From: SABI01 sp963677695 | GTDB lineage: Bacteria; Spirochaetota; Spirochaetia; Sphaerochaetales; Sphaerochaetaceae | Assembly: GCA_963677695.2 (NCBI GenBank) | Contig: CAXXUJ010000001.1 | Span: 372,001-436,000, forward strand | Direction: 5' to 3' | Length of the DNA stretch: 64,000 nucleotides | In this document: in pieces, positions 17,570-26,716 of the stretch | How positions within the stretch are numbered: position 1 is the first letter of the stretch | How the letters are laid out: every line of letters begins with the position of its first letter | Program-made: the position numbers and the translations under genes | Notes under the pieces: generated by a model | What the model saw: the letters and a program-made list of their open reading frames with translations, nothing else | Told to the model about the DNA's origin: nothing | Database searches by the model: none

Positions 17570-19069
17570 TTATTCTGCTTCTCCAAAAGCTGCTGTCAGT
17601 ATCGTCTGGCTGTCAGTTCCCTTCATCGGAAGGTCAGCGCTCTCTCTTCCCTCGGCGATGACAATCACCCTGTCGCAGACGCCCATGATCTCTTCGATCT
17701 CAGAGGAGACGATGATGACGGCCATTCCTGCCTGTGCGAGTTCACTTATCAGCGCATAGATCTCGGCCTTGGAGCCGACATCGATACCGCGGGTCGGTTC
17801 ATCAAGAATCAGAAGACGCGGATTCATCATCAGCCACTTGGCTAACACCACCTTCTGCTGATTTCCTCCCGAGAGATTTCCCGCCAGCTGAGCTGAAGAG
17901 GGGGTCTTCACCCTGATCTTCGAGATATATTCATCTGCAATGGCAGACTGTGACTTTTTATCGATCACACCCTTGTTCGCAAGCTGTGACAGCTTGACCA
18001 GTGTCATGTTCGTAAGGATCGAAAGGTTCAGGAGCAGTCCCTCCTCCTTCCTGTCCTCAGTCACGAAGGCAATACCCTTCGAGATCGCTTCGAGAGGATC
18101 TCCCCCCTTGAGAGCCTTTCCTTCCATGATCACTTCCCCACCGTCCACTTCATCGGCACCGAAGACTGCACGCATGATCTCTGTTCTTCCCGCTCCTACG
18201 AGACCGAAGAAACCAAGGATCTCACCGCTTCTCACAGTAAAGGAGATGTCGTTGAATACGTTCTTCCTGGTGAGGTTTTTCACATCAAGGACAACCTCCC
18301 CGTAGGCAGCTTCCCTCTGGGTGTACATGTTCTCCAAAGAACGGCCGAGCATGTGGGATATCAGAGTAGGAGGATCTATGGAATCGGTATCGACAGTGAC
18401 GACATTCTCTCCGTCCCTGAGGATCGTGATCCTGTCACTCACCTTCATCACTTCATCAAGTTTGTGGGAGATATAGATGATGGAGACACCTTTCTTCGAA
18501 AGTAACTGGATCAGATCAAGCAGCGTCTCAGTCTCCTTCTCGGAAAGTGATGCTGTAGGCTCGTCCATGATGATGATCCGTGCGTTGCGCGTAAGCGCTC
18601 TACCTATCTCAACCATCTGCTGAAGTCCGACAGAGAGGGAACCGGTGGTCACCTTCGGTGAAATCGAGAGACCGAGGGTCTTCAGGATCTCTTCTGAATC
18701 TGCATAGAGTGTATCGTAATCAATGAGACCCCGCTTCCCGCCTTTCAGGGGAAGATTGCCGAGGTACAGGTTCTTGGCGATATTGAACTGGGGTACGATC
18801 GACATTTCCTGATAGATACAGGCGATTCCCTTGCTGATCGCATCATGGGTCGATTTAATATCGGCATCGGCTCCGTCAAGGAGATAGGATCCACCGTCCA
18901 TTTTATGGGCACCGGTAAGGACCTTGATCAGGGTCGACTTCCCTGCTCCGTTCTCCCCGCACAGCGCGTGCACTTCACCCGGGCGTATATCGAAACTGAC
19001 ACCTTGAAGTGCCTTCACACCCGGGAAGAATTTACATATATTCTCAACTTTCAGAAGTACGTCACTCAT
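17570..19069 (-). CDS. RbsA/MglA-type ABC transporter ATPase
   Basis: A 499-residue protein with two fused nucleotide-binding domains. The first half has Walker A GENGAGKST and signature LSVGLQQMVEIGRAL with Walker B IIMDEPTAS. The second half has the degenerate P-loop GLVGAGRTE normal for RbsA/MglA and signature LSGGNQQKVVLAKWL with LLILDEPTRGID. It energises the importer with the two permeases that follow. It is the first gene of the operon. The lysR-like gene is divergent across 165 bases and may control the operon. Confidence 0.92.
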   Translation of the reverse strand: MSDVLLKVENICKFFPGVKALQGVSFDIRPGEVHALCGENGAGKSTLIKVLTGAHKMDGGSYLLDGADADIKSTHDAISKGIACIYQEMSIVPQFNIAKNLYLGNLPLKGGKRGLIDYDTLYADSEEILKTLGLSISPKVTTGSLSVGLQQMVEIGRALTRNARIIIMDEPTASLSEKETETLLDLIQLLSKKGVSIIYISHKLDEVMKVSDRITILRDGENVVTVDTDSIDPPTLISHMLGRSLENMYTQREAAYGEVVLDVKNLTRKNVFNDISFTVRSGEILGFFGLVGAGRTEIMRAVFGADEVDGGEVIMEGKALKGGDPLEAISKGIAFVTEDRKEEGLLLNLSILTNMTLVKLSQLANKGVIDKKSQSAIADEYISKIRVKTPSSAQLAGNLSGGNQQKVVLAKWLMMNPRLLILDEPTRGIDVGSKAEIYALISELAQAGMAVIIVSSEIEEIMGVCDRVIVIAEGRESADLPMKGTDSQTILTAAFGEAE

Positions 19070-19198
19070 GTCTGGACTGTCCTTTGTGTTCTCATCTCTC
19101 GCCCCCTCAGAAACGACACCTTTGTGTTAACAGAATGTATCTTGATAAGATAATGCTAGCATCAGGATTTTGCATTGTCCAATACAGAATAAGCATGT

Positions 19199-19222
19199 TA
19201 TCATTACATCAACGTAATGATA
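19199..19222. promoter_or_regulatory. perfect 9-bp inverted repeat at the LysR gene
   Basis: Arms TATCATTAC and GTAATGATA with spacer ATCAAC lie immediately before the ribosome site of the lysR-like gene, and about 130 bases before the divergent ABC operon. The position fits an autoregulatory LysR operator. Confidence 0.6.
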
Positions 19223-19234
19223 GGAGGAAGAGTC

Positions 19235-20182
19235 ATGGAACTTACCCAGCTGACTTATTTCAAGACAGTAGCTAAACTTGAACACATTACAAAAGCCGCA
19301 AACGAGTTGAATATCTCACAGCCTGCCCTCAGCAGAACGATTGCACGTTTTGAGGAGAGTGTGGGTGCTCCCCTGTTCAACAGGGAAGGGAACAGAATAG
19401 AGCTCAATTCCCTTGGAAGGATGTTCCTTCAGCACACAGAGAGGGCACTGTACGAGATCGAGGACGGGATGAAGGAAATTTCACGGTTCACCGATCCGAA
19501 GCACCAGAAGATCACCTTCGCCACCACCGAATCGGGATTCATCGCAGGACCGCTGAGAGCCTATATGATGGCCAATCCCCAGACACATATTCTGCAGTAC
19601 CTGCAGTCGATTCCTCAGATAGAAAAAAGCCTGGAAAACGGAGATATAGACTTCGCCATCTCATTCTCCCCGATCAAGAGTCCCATCATCGAGTGGATCC
19701 CTCTCATCTCTGAAGAGATCCTCGCCTTCGTGAGCACAGATCACCGCCTCGCAAAAAGAAAACAGATATCACTGCAGGAACTGAAGAACGAACGGTTCAT
19801 TTTCAACAGCACAAGCTTCAATATCAGGGAAACGATCTGTGAGTACTGCAGAAATCTCGGCTATGAACCCGATATCTTCTATGAAGGGTTTGAGATCGAC
19901 CTCTCCGACTCTCTTCTCGAGGCGAATCTGGGAGTCTCCTTCGTCCCCTCGACAGCGTACATCTTCCGTTTCAAAGAATTTCCATTGGAAAATCCCCTTG
20001 CGAAGCCCCTGAAGATTCTCGAACCGGTGGGAAGAAGAGTCATGGGTATCTCAGTGAGGGGGAGTCGGCTCGAGTCCCCTGCCGCCCGTCACCTCTACAG
20101 TTTTCTCATAGACTATTTCAAGACGGTCGACGAAAATTTTGATGTATTCTCCATCGGGGCATGGGCGGCAAAGAAGAATTGA
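19235..20182 (+). CDS. LysR-family transcriptional regulator
   Basis: About 315 residues. The winged helix-turn-helix (residues 1-60: ELTQLTYFKTVAKLEHITKAANELNISQPALSRTI) is followed by a PBP-type effector domain. The ATG at 19235 is taken because AGGAGG lies seven bases upstream; an ATG six codons earlier lies inside the inverted repeat. It is divergent from the Rbs-type ABC operon and converges on the MFS/ene-reductase operon. It likely controls one of these and itself. Effector unknown. Confidence 0.88.
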   Translation: MELTQLTYFKTVAKLEHITKAANELNISQPALSRTIARFEESVGAPLFNREGNRIELNSLGRMFLQHTERALYEIEDGMKEISRFTDPKHQKITFATTESGFIAGPLRAYMMANPQTHILQYLQSIPQIEKSLENGDIDFAISFSPIKSPIIEWIPLISEEILAFVSTDHRLAKRKQISLQELKNERFIFNSTSFNIRETICEYCRNLGYEPDIFYEGFEIDLSDSLLEANLGVSFVPSTAYIFRFKEFPLENPLAKPLKILEPVGRRVMGISVRGSRLESPAARHLYSFLIDYFKTVDENFDVFSIGAWAAKKN

Positions 20183-20214
20183 AAAAGCCCTGCATCGAAG
20201 AGACACAGGGCTTT
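20182..20214. terminator. bidirectional terminator
   Basis: Arms AAAGCCCTG and CAGGGCTTT (9 bp) are preceded by an A run, which is a T run for the minus strand. It ends both the lysR-like gene and the operon that finishes with the MFS gene at 20236. Confidence 0.75.
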
Positions 20215-20235
20215 GTACAGGCAATTTTTGGGAGA

Positions 20236-21438
20236 TCAGGCAGCTTTTCCTGCTACCCGTGTTTTGTAGGTGAGAGCGATGATCAGAGCGACAACGACCA
20301 TGATACCTGAGATGATATAGGCGAGGTTGTAGCTTCCGGTCGCATCGAATACGATAGCGGTGGGAAGAGGTCCGAACACTCCGGCCAGTCCCCATGCAGT
20401 GAACACGAGTCCGTAGTTCGCACCGAAGTTCTTCACTCCGTACTGAGTGGCTGTCGCTGCCGAGAAGACGACCATGGAAATACCATAGGCGATTCCTGCA
20501 AGCGCAACGCCGATCATCAGCAGAAGCGGAGACTGGTAGAAACGGAACAGGAACATGTTCACAATCTGAACAATGAAAGTGAGTCTCATGAGATTGGGCT
20601 GTCCCAGTTTATCAGAGAGGTAGCCTCCGAAGAATCGTCCCCCGCCGTTGGCGACTGCAAGAAGGATGACGAGAACGAAACCGCCGCTCCAGGAGGCCTG
20701 TTCAGCTGCGATCTTGGCCGCATGGCCGACAACCATCAGCGAAGCGGAAGCTGAAAGTACGAACATCAGCCACATCTTGTAGAAGTTACCTGTCTTCAGC
20801 ATCTCAACGACCGTCATATCAGAAGCGTTTCCTGCTTTTGCAGCTTTTGCAGCGGGAGCCATATGGTCTGCAGGAGGATTGGCGAGCAGCTGGGAGACCG
20901 AGGTAAGGGCTACAAGAAGGAAACCGCCGATGATCCAGAAGGTCGGTGCAATACCGAGGTGGGTCATCAGAACCTTCGCAAGGGGTGCGTACATGATCGA
21001 AGCAAGTGCGACCGCTGCGACTACTGCTCCGTTGATTGTCCCTCGCTTCTCGGGGGAAAACCACTTCATTGCCGGAGGTACGGTTGCAGCGTACATTGAG
21101 CCGAGACCGAAACCGGTCATACCGCCGAAGGTGATGGTCAGCAGGACAGGTGTAAGGGCGAAGCCTGAAAGGAAGAGACCTCCACCGATCAGAATACTTC
21201 CGAGGGTTGAGATGAACCGGGGACCTTTCTTATCCTGAACGGGTCCGAGCAGGAGCATAGAAAGGGCGAAACAGATCGAGAAGACGGTGAACGGCACCGA
21301 TGCCTGCACGCTCGTCCAGCCTAGCTGTCCGATCAGCTGCTTTGCGATCACGCTCCAGATATAGCCGAGACCACAGAAAAAGTTAAGGAAAATGGCGGCT
21401 CCAAGTACGGCCGGTCCTTTGTTTTTAATAGATGACAT
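20236..21438 (-). CDS. MFS transporter, oxalate/formate antiporter (OFA) type
   Basis: A 400-residue, 12-helix major facilitator. The beginning (FLNFFCGLGYIWSVIAKQL) and GPVQDKKGPR loop resemble the OFA subfamily, which exchanges organic anions. A conserved MFS loop is GGRFFGGYLSDKLGQ. It is last in the operon MFS1, flavoprotein, OYE2, this gene. It may import the substrate or export the reduced product. The C-terminal end TYKTRVAGKAA is basic and short. Confidence 0.85.
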   Translation of the reverse strand: MSSIKNKGPAVLGAAIFLNFFCGLGYIWSVIAKQLIGQLGWTSVQASVPFTVFSICFALSMLLLGPVQDKKGPRFISTLGSILIGGGLFLSGFALTPVLLTITFGGMTGFGLGSMYAATVPPAMKWFSPEKRGTINGAVVAAVALASIMYAPLAKVLMTHLGIAPTFWIIGGFLLVALTSVSQLLANPPADHMAPAAKAAKAGNASDMTVVEMLKTGNFYKMWLMFVLSASASLMVVGHAAKIAAEQASWSGGFVLVILLAVANGGGRFFGGYLSDKLGQPNLMRLTFIVQIVNMFLFRFYQSPLLLMIGVALAGIAYGISMVVFSAATATQYGVKNFGANYGLVFTAWGLAGVFGPLPTAIVFDATGSYNLAYIISGIMVVVALIIALTYKTRVAGKAA

Positions 21439-21465
21439 GAATTAGTAACTCCTTGTAATATAAGA

Positions 21466-21482
21466 CCCCGTGGAACACGGGG
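21466..21482 (-). terminator. intercistronic hairpin between OYE2 and the MFS gene
   Basis: Arms CCCCGTG and CACGGGG with loop GAA, followed on the minus strand by TCTTATATT. It could lower expression of the last gene or stabilise the upstream mRNA. Confidence 0.5.
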
Positions 21483-21496
21483 CCTGACAGCTCATG

Positions 21497-23428
21497 TTAG
21501 ATTCTTACCGAAAGATAGTAGGCACTCTTCGTCGCACTCTCGACCGTTCCTACCTTCTCGCAGTCTCCGATCGAGTACGATTCACAGTTCAGGACGCTTA
21601 GCAGCTCCTCAGCCTCTTCTCTTTTTGCCTTCATTCCGGCAGAAAGGACGACAGATGGAGCATCGAGGGTCACTTCCGTTCCGTCAGGACCGACGTAAGT
21701 GATCTCCTTCTCTCCAATCTTCGTGCACATTGCGCTGGTGATGACCTTCACATTCTTCTGATGCTTCAGTTCCCAGATCATCTCATCCTTGTGAGTCTGA
21801 GAGGCATCCATCAGGATTCCTTCTCTCATCTCAATGAGAGTAACTTTTTTCCCGGCAAGACCAAGGTGGAGAGCTGTTTCACAGCCCACCTGGCCTCCTC
21901 CGAGAACAACGACCTCATCACCTAATTCATCTTCCTTACCATATGAATCAAGTGCGGTGATCACGTTCTTTCCCTTCACACCCTCGATGGGGGGAATGAG
22001 GGGTTTGCTTCCAAGAGCTGCAATCACGATATCGGCGCCGCTGGCGTTAAGCAGATCGGGATGTGCAACGGTATTGAGTTTCACCTTAACATCAGATTTC
22101 AGCACCTGATGCACAAGGTAATCCTTGTACCTGTGAAGGTCCTTCTTGAATTCGACTTTCTCAGAGAACTTAAGGGTTCCTCCGAGAGAGTCGCTTGCTT
22201 CATAGAGAGTGACTTCGTGTCCTCTCTCGAGAAGCGTGAGGGATGCGAGCATACCTGCAGGACCGCCGCCGACAACGGCTACCTTCTTTGACGCTCCGGG
22301 TGGAGAAATCATGGAAGAAAGACGGTGTTCGAGACCTATTTCAGGGTTGACGGTACAGGAGTAGTGGTATTCGTACACGGCACTGTCGTGACAGCGCATG
22401 CACTTCACACAGGGACGTACGTCCTCGTTCTTTTCGGCATACGCCTTATGTGCAAGGTCCGGGTCGGCGATGACGCCTCGGGCACTCGTAACGATATCTG
22501 CCTTTCCCTCTGCGAGGGCGGCTTCGGCGCTCTCGAGTTCCTGGATTCCTCCGATCGTGACCACAGGAATCTTCACTCCCGATTCCTTCATCTTCTGAGC
22601 AAGATCGAGGTTCGGCATGTGGGGGCGGAACCCGCAGGGGTGGACAACCGTCATGTATTCGGGGTTGTGAAGACCGGCTGAGACGTGGATTAGGTCTACC
22701 TTATCCTCGATCAGCTTTGTGAAAGCGATAGCCTCATCGATCCTGATCCCCCCCTCTTCGTGCTCATCACCGCTGATACGCACTTCGAGGAGCACCTTTC
22801 TGCCAACCTTCTCTCTGATACGGTCGATGATCATCATCGGGAACCGAGCACGGTTCTCAACTGAGCCGCCGTACTTATCAGTTCTGAAATTGGTAAGGGG
22901 AGAGAGGAACTGGCCCACAAGGAGACCGTGACCGAAATGGAGAAGGATCATATCGAAGCCTGCGGCGACAACGCCTTCAGCGGCGGCTGCATAGCCGTCA
23001 GCTATCCTTTCCATCTCTTCCTCGGGCATCTCCTTGGCGGGGTTACCCGCCATGAGGGTGATTCCCTCGCTTGCACCGTACTGCCCGCCGACAACACCGC
23101 CGACACCGAGTTCCATCGAGGCTTTCGCCCCGTGGAAGTGAATGCTCTCAGCAAGCTGAGCGAGCACATGTACGTGTGATTTTGAATAGACATCCCACAC
23201 AGCGTGACCGTCATCGGGATGAGGCGGGAATATGCTTACCCCCGCACAGGTCACACAGCCTGCACCACCCTTCGCCTTGTTGGCGAAGTGAGTGATGGCA
23301 GCCTCTGAAGGATAGGGTTCATCAGCCTGCACCGAGTGCAGGGTGATAGGGGCGGTGAACATTCTGTTACGGAACGTCACGTTCCCTATGGTTATCGGTT
23401 TCAGGAGGTTGGGATATCTTCTTTCCAT
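21497..23428 (-). CDS. Old yellow enzyme-type FMN/Fe-S/FAD ene-reductase (OYE2)
   Basis: A 643-residue member of the dienoyl-CoA reductase/BaiCD family. The FMN barrel occupies about 1-335 (QFLSPLTNFRTDKYGG at 173-188), the [4Fe-4S] cysteines are C340, C343, C346 and C358, and the FAD/NAD(P)H domain starts KKVAVVGGGPAGM. As in OYE1, cysteine spacing is C-x2-C-x2-C, and the usual catalytic tyrosine is missing (Leu169 in HFGHGLLVGQF). OYE1 and OYE2 are therefore a subgroup distinct from OYE3. It starts nine bases after a fumarate-reductase-like gene, so the two reductases are made together. Expected reaction: NAD(P)H-dependent reduction of a conjugated C=C in a ring or acyl chain; substrate unknown. 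Confidence 0.88.
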   Translation of the reverse strand: MERRYPNLLKPITIGNVTFRNRMFTAPITLHSVQADEPYPSEAAITHFANKAKGGAGCVTCAGVSIFPPHPDDGHAVWDVYSKSHVHVLAQLAESIHFHGAKASMELGVGGVVGGQYGASEGITLMAGNPAKEMPEEEMERIADGYAAAAEGVVAAGFDMILLHFGHGLLVGQFLSPLTNFRTDKYGGSVENRARFPMMIIDRIREKVGRKVLLEVRISGDEHEEGGIRIDEAIAFTKLIEDKVDLIHVSAGLHNPEYMTVVHPCGFRPHMPNLDLAQKMKESGVKIPVVTIGGIQELESAEAALAEGKADIVTSARGVIADPDLAHKAYAEKNEDVRPCVKCMRCHDSAVYEYHYSCTVNPEIGLEHRLSSMISPPGASKKVAVVGGGPAGMLASLTLLERGHEVTLYEASDSLGGTLKFSEKVEFKKDLHRYKDYLVHQVLKSDVKVKLNTVAHPDLLNASGADIVIAALGSKPLIPPIEGVKGKNVITALDSYGKEDELGDEVVVLGGGQVGCETALHLGLAGKKVTLIEMREGILMDASQTHKDEMIWELKHQKNVKVITSAMCTKIGEKEITYVGPDGTEVTLDAPSVVLSAGMKAKREEAEELLSVLNCESYSIGDCEKVGTVESATKSAYYLSVRI

Positions 23429-23437
23429 TGTTCTTGC

Positions 23438-24961
23438 CTACTCTACGAAATCTTCTGAGTCGAGGTAGTCTACAGCATTGTAGCCTGCCATTCTGCCTGA
23501 GTTGAGCGCCCATCCCATGGTATTACCGGGGAGAAGGAAGCAGTAGCTGTCACCGAAGATGTTACAGGCATCGAAACCAGCGGAGTAGAGACCGGGAACA
23601 GGCTTGTTGGAAGCATCGAGAACCTGGAGCATGTCGTTGGTCTTGATACCGCCGAGCGTACCGTACCCGCAGGGGCGGTGAGCTGCAACGTAGAACTTCT
23701 TGCCCTTGATTGCTCTCATGTACTTCGGATGCTTGTTGAACATCGGGTCGTACTTGCCTTCGCATGCATTGTACTCTTCAATAGTTGCCTTCAGGTTCTT
23801 CAGGTTGACACCTGTGATCTCGCACACTTCTTCAAGTGAATCACACACCCAGAAGTTCACCTCACCGGTCTCATCTTCACCGTGAAGCTCTGAAAGGCCA
23901 GCGGTCTCAGATTCCCCGCCGCTCTGGTAGGCTGCGATCTCTGAATCCCACTTGTCGACAGTCTTGATGTTGTGGTGGAAAGTGATGTAATCGAGACCCT
24001 TCTTCGCATAGTCTGCGATGATCTCGTCAGTGACGATGGTGAAAGCGATCTTGTCGGTCTGACGGGTGATAGCGTTACCGGTGAAGGTGGTGTTGTTCAT
24101 CACTTCTTCATTGACGATTCTCTGACCTTCGAGGTTGACCATCAGGTTGGGCTGACGCATCGTCTCACTGAGAGTCTTGAAGATGTCGGTGATACCGGGA
24201 GTCGTGTAGGTAAGCTCGACATTGACGTGGCTCTTCACTGCACCTGCATCCCACATCATGTTGATACCGTCACCATCATCTCCGGGAATTCGGAATGAGT
24301 AGAGGTCTTTACCCCAGGTGTAACCGGTCATCTGCTTGATCATCTCGGGATTGTTACCGAAACCGCCAGCGGCTACGATCAGGGTATCACACTCGACTTC
24401 CAGAGGTTTTCCTGCTTCGTCGAGAGCTGAAACGCCTGTGATTCTCTTTGTCTCGGGATCGGTGTGGATCTTGGTTACATTATGCTGGAAACGGAGATCG
24501 ACATTGAGCTCGGCAGCTCTGTCTGTGAGTGCCTTGAACATCACGGAAGCGGAACGCTCGGTCGGTTTGGTGGTTCCGGGAACCTTGACAACGTGCCAGG
24601 TGGGGAAGGACTGTTCAAAGTACTTGTATACACCCTGGAACTCGACTCCAAGGCTTTCGATCCATTCAACGGTGCTTGCTGACTGGGCCATGTACTTGCG
24701 TACCAGACGTGCATCGGCATGCCAGTGGGTATATTCCATGAAGAAAGCGAAGGCATCATCAAGTGTCAGATCGATCATCTGAGCTTTCTGGTGCTTTGAT
24801 CCAACAGCAAAAAACCCCATCCCCATGTTGGCAGCTCCACCGGTGGTGCTTCCCTTCTCGAAGACGATGACGCTGGCGTCTTTTTCTGCGGCAGCAACGG
24901 CAGCGGCGATACCTGAGGCACCGGCTCCGATGATAACTACATCTGCTTCTAATTTACTCAT
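23438..24961 (-). CDS. fumarate-reductase-like FAD flavoprotein
   Basis: A 507-residue protein of the FAD-binding-2 family (fumarate reductase/3-ketosteroid dehydrogenase/urocanate reductase type). The Rossmann motif is ADVVIIGAGASGIAAA, followed by TTGGAANMG; the C-terminal FAD part reads PCGYGTLGGIKTN and GLYSAGFDACNIFGDSY. There is no signal peptide, haem or covalent-FMN domain, so it is cytoplasmic and must receive electrons from a partner. The family reduces or desaturates C=C bonds next to carbonyl groups. It lies between an MFS carrier and OYE2. It could be a second reductase of the same pathway or a dehydrogenase that makes the unsaturated ring. Confidence 0.85.
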   Translation of the reverse strand: MSKLEADVVIIGAGASGIAAAVAAAEKDASVIVFEKGSTTGGAANMGMGFFAVGSKHQKAQMIDLTLDDAFAFFMEYTHWHADARLVRKYMAQSASTVEWIESLGVEFQGVYKYFEQSFPTWHVVKVPGTTKPTERSASVMFKALTDRAAELNVDLRFQHNVTKIHTDPETKRITGVSALDEAGKPLEVECDTLIVAAGGFGNNPEMIKQMTGYTWGKDLYSFRIPGDDGDGINMMWDAGAVKSHVNVELTYTTPGITDIFKTLSETMRQPNLMVNLEGQRIVNEEVMNNTTFTGNAITRQTDKIAFTIVTDEIIADYAKKGLDYITFHHNIKTVDKWDSEIAAYQSGGESETAGLSELHGEDETGEVNFWVCDSLEEVCEITGVNLKNLKATIEEYNACEGKYDPMFNKHPKYMRAIKGKKFYVAAHRPCGYGTLGGIKTNDMLQVLDASNKPVPGLYSAGFDACNIFGDSYCFLLPGNTMGWALNSGRMAGYNAVDYLDSEDFVE

Positions 24962-25074
24962 TTTTTTCTCCTAAGTACTCGATAAAGGGCTGAGCAGGTG
25001 GTGAACACATGCAAGCCCTCCAAGGAATCTTTGTATTTTTGAAAAAGATTTAACACATTCTGGTTTATGAATGT

Positions 25075-25121
25075 CATTCAGTTGCCTGAATGTTTCAGCC
25101 AGCTGTGTGACCAGCTGGCTG
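25075..25121. repeat. two adjacent perfect hairpins between MFS1 and the flavoprotein
   Basis: The first is CATTCAG-TTGC-CTGAATG (25075-25092) and the second CAGCCAGCTG-TGTGAC-CAGCTGGCTG (25096-25121). They fill the gap between two genes of one operon. On the minus strand there is no T run after them, so mRNA processing or partial attenuation is more likely than full termination. Confidence 0.65.
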
Positions 25122-25128
25122 ATAGTTT

Positions 25129-26409
25129 TTATTTTGCGTAATCTCTGTCGGCTGCGTTTGCATCGGGCACTTTCATCATGGTGAGGAGTGTCACGAAGGA
25201 GACGGCGAGGAGTACGAGCAGGATGTAGTAAGCCTGAGTGAGCTTGCCTGCGTCGTTCATACCAGCCATGAATGCGACTGCGAATGCCATCGGGATTGCC
25301 TGAATGGTCATGATCCACTTGTTGGCTGCCTGATAGAGGTGACGTCCATAGACGTAGGAGGTGATACAGGGGTGCATGGTCGGAACACCACCGGTCATGC
25401 TTGCAACACCGAATGCCCACACGAGCATGAGGACCTTGTTACCGCCGACAGGCATGATAGCGAGGGGGATAACAGCAGTGAGATAGAGAAGGTTCAGGAC
25501 AAGGGAAGCCTTGATCGAACCGAGCTTGTCATCGATCCATCCGAGAACAAAACTCATCGGGATACCGAGGATAGCACCGGCTGAGAGGAAGGGAAGAGCC
25601 TGAACGAAGAGGGGTGGTCCCTGCTGGCCTTCGGGAGTGAGTGAGTTGTAGCGTACTGCCATGAATGCCATCATCGCAACGATAACGAACTGAAGGATAC
25701 CGTAGGAGATGATCAGCTGCCATGCGCGTGATTCCTTGAGGAGCTGACCGACAGTGATTGACTGACCTTCCTTGCCTGCTTCTGATTTAGGAGCGGTTTC
25801 CGCACCGTCAGGGAAGAGGCCTGCATCTTCAGGAGAGTCCTTCATGAGGAACTGGGTTGCTGCTGCAAGAACAAGGATGATGATACCGAGGATCATATAA
25901 CCCTGTGTGATACCGATGCTGTTTGCAAGAAGTGTCAGGAAGGTGATACCGACGACACTGAACAGCGGGCTTCCTGCTGTGATGACACCGAGAACACGGC
26001 CTCTGTACTTGATGAACCAGTTCGCTGCGAGCATGAAGCCACCCATCTGGAGGGGGACAACAAGGATACGGACAAGGAAAAGACTGACTGCATAGACCGT
26101 GTAGTTGTCTTTTGCAAGACCGATGCCCATGACTGCAAGACCCAGAATGATAAGGCTGGGAACCATGATGATTCGTACACCGAATTTAACCAAAGCTGCA
26201 CCGATGATGAGGTAAAGCACGATAACGACAACACCTGCAACTGTGACAGGGTTTGTGATCTGCATGTTCGTCCATCCGTAGGTCTGCGCCAGGTACGGCG
26301 TGAGAATGTTCAGGTGGTCAACCTGAAGACCTGAATAGAAGAACATGTACAGGATACCGATGATGATGAAGGTAATGGTATACCTTGCAAACTTCTTGTT
26401 GGAAAACAT
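25129..26409 (-). CDS. MFS transporter (OFA-like), first gene of the reductase operon
   Basis: A 426-residue protein with 12 predicted membrane segments. The central loop (SPEDAGLFPDG) and the N-terminal GLQVDHLNILTPYLAQTYGW resemble MFS carriers of organic anions close to the OFA group. It opens the operon that continues with the flavoprotein, OYE2 and a second MFS. A perfect 8-bp inverted repeat lies about 115-135 bases before it. The direction of transport is not known. Confidence 0.85.
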   Translation of the reverse strand: MFSNKKFARYTITFIIIGILYMFFYSGLQVDHLNILTPYLAQTYGWTNMQITNPVTVAGVVVIVLYLIIGAALVKFGVRIIMVPSLIILGLAVMGIGLAKDNYTVYAVSLFLVRILVVPLQMGGFMLAANWFIKYRGRVLGVITAGSPLFSVVGITFLTLLANSIGITQGYMILGIIILVLAAATQFLMKDSPEDAGLFPDGAETAPKSEAGKEGQSITVGQLLKESRAWQLIISYGILQFVIVAMMAFMAVRYNSLTPEGQQGPPLFVQALPFLSAGAILGIPMSFVLGWIDDKLGSIKASLVLNLLYLTAVIPLAIMPVGGNKVLMLVWAFGVASMTGGVPTMHPCITSYVYGRHLYQAANKWIMTIQAIPMAFAVAFMAGMNDAGKLTQAYYILLVLLAVSFVTLLTMMKVPDANAADRDYAK

Positions 26410-26519
26410 AACTTTGTAACTCCTTTTTGGCTGTGTTCCTTGTCCCGGTCTTCAATCCGTGGCCGGAAACGGATAAGGAATTATGGTCTATCACCTATAT
26501 AAAGGGCAACTTTCAATAT

Positions 26520-26546
26520 TGTATAAACCGGTATCGAATTTATACA
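26520..26546. promoter_or_regulatory. inverted repeat upstream of MFS1
   Basis: TGTATAAA and TTTATACA are perfect 8-bp arms with an 11-base spacer. One half-site, TTTATACA, also occurs at 48652-48659 in front of the thiolase/CoA-transferase operon. It is a candidate operator; the regulator is not known. Confidence 0.5.
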
Positions 26547-26682
26547 CAGCATATCTTATTCATTTACTGATAATCATTTATTTCATCAAATGAATATATA
26601 ATTCTGTATAGATACATTGTTATCTGATGCGGTTTCTGTGACCCGAAAGAACGTACACAGCCGATTGGGCTGTATTTCATGG

Positions 26683-26709
26683 AAAAAGGGACCGCAGGGG
26701 TCCCTTTTT
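26683..26709. terminator. bidirectional terminator after the NuoF-like gene
   Basis: A perfect 11-bp stem, AAAAAGGGACC with GGTCCCTTTTT and loop GCAGG, lies eight bases past the stop of the minus-strand gene. The A run gives T on the minus strand. Confidence 0.85.
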
Positions 26710-26716
26710 GCATTAT

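Larger units (their letters stand above)
26410..26716. other. 307-base intergenic region upstream of MFS1
   Basis: It holds the AT-rich promoter region of the minus-strand MFS1 operon, with an inverted repeat at 26520-26546, and at the other end the terminator (26683-26709) of the electron-transfer genes. I see no coding sequence. Confidence 0.6.
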
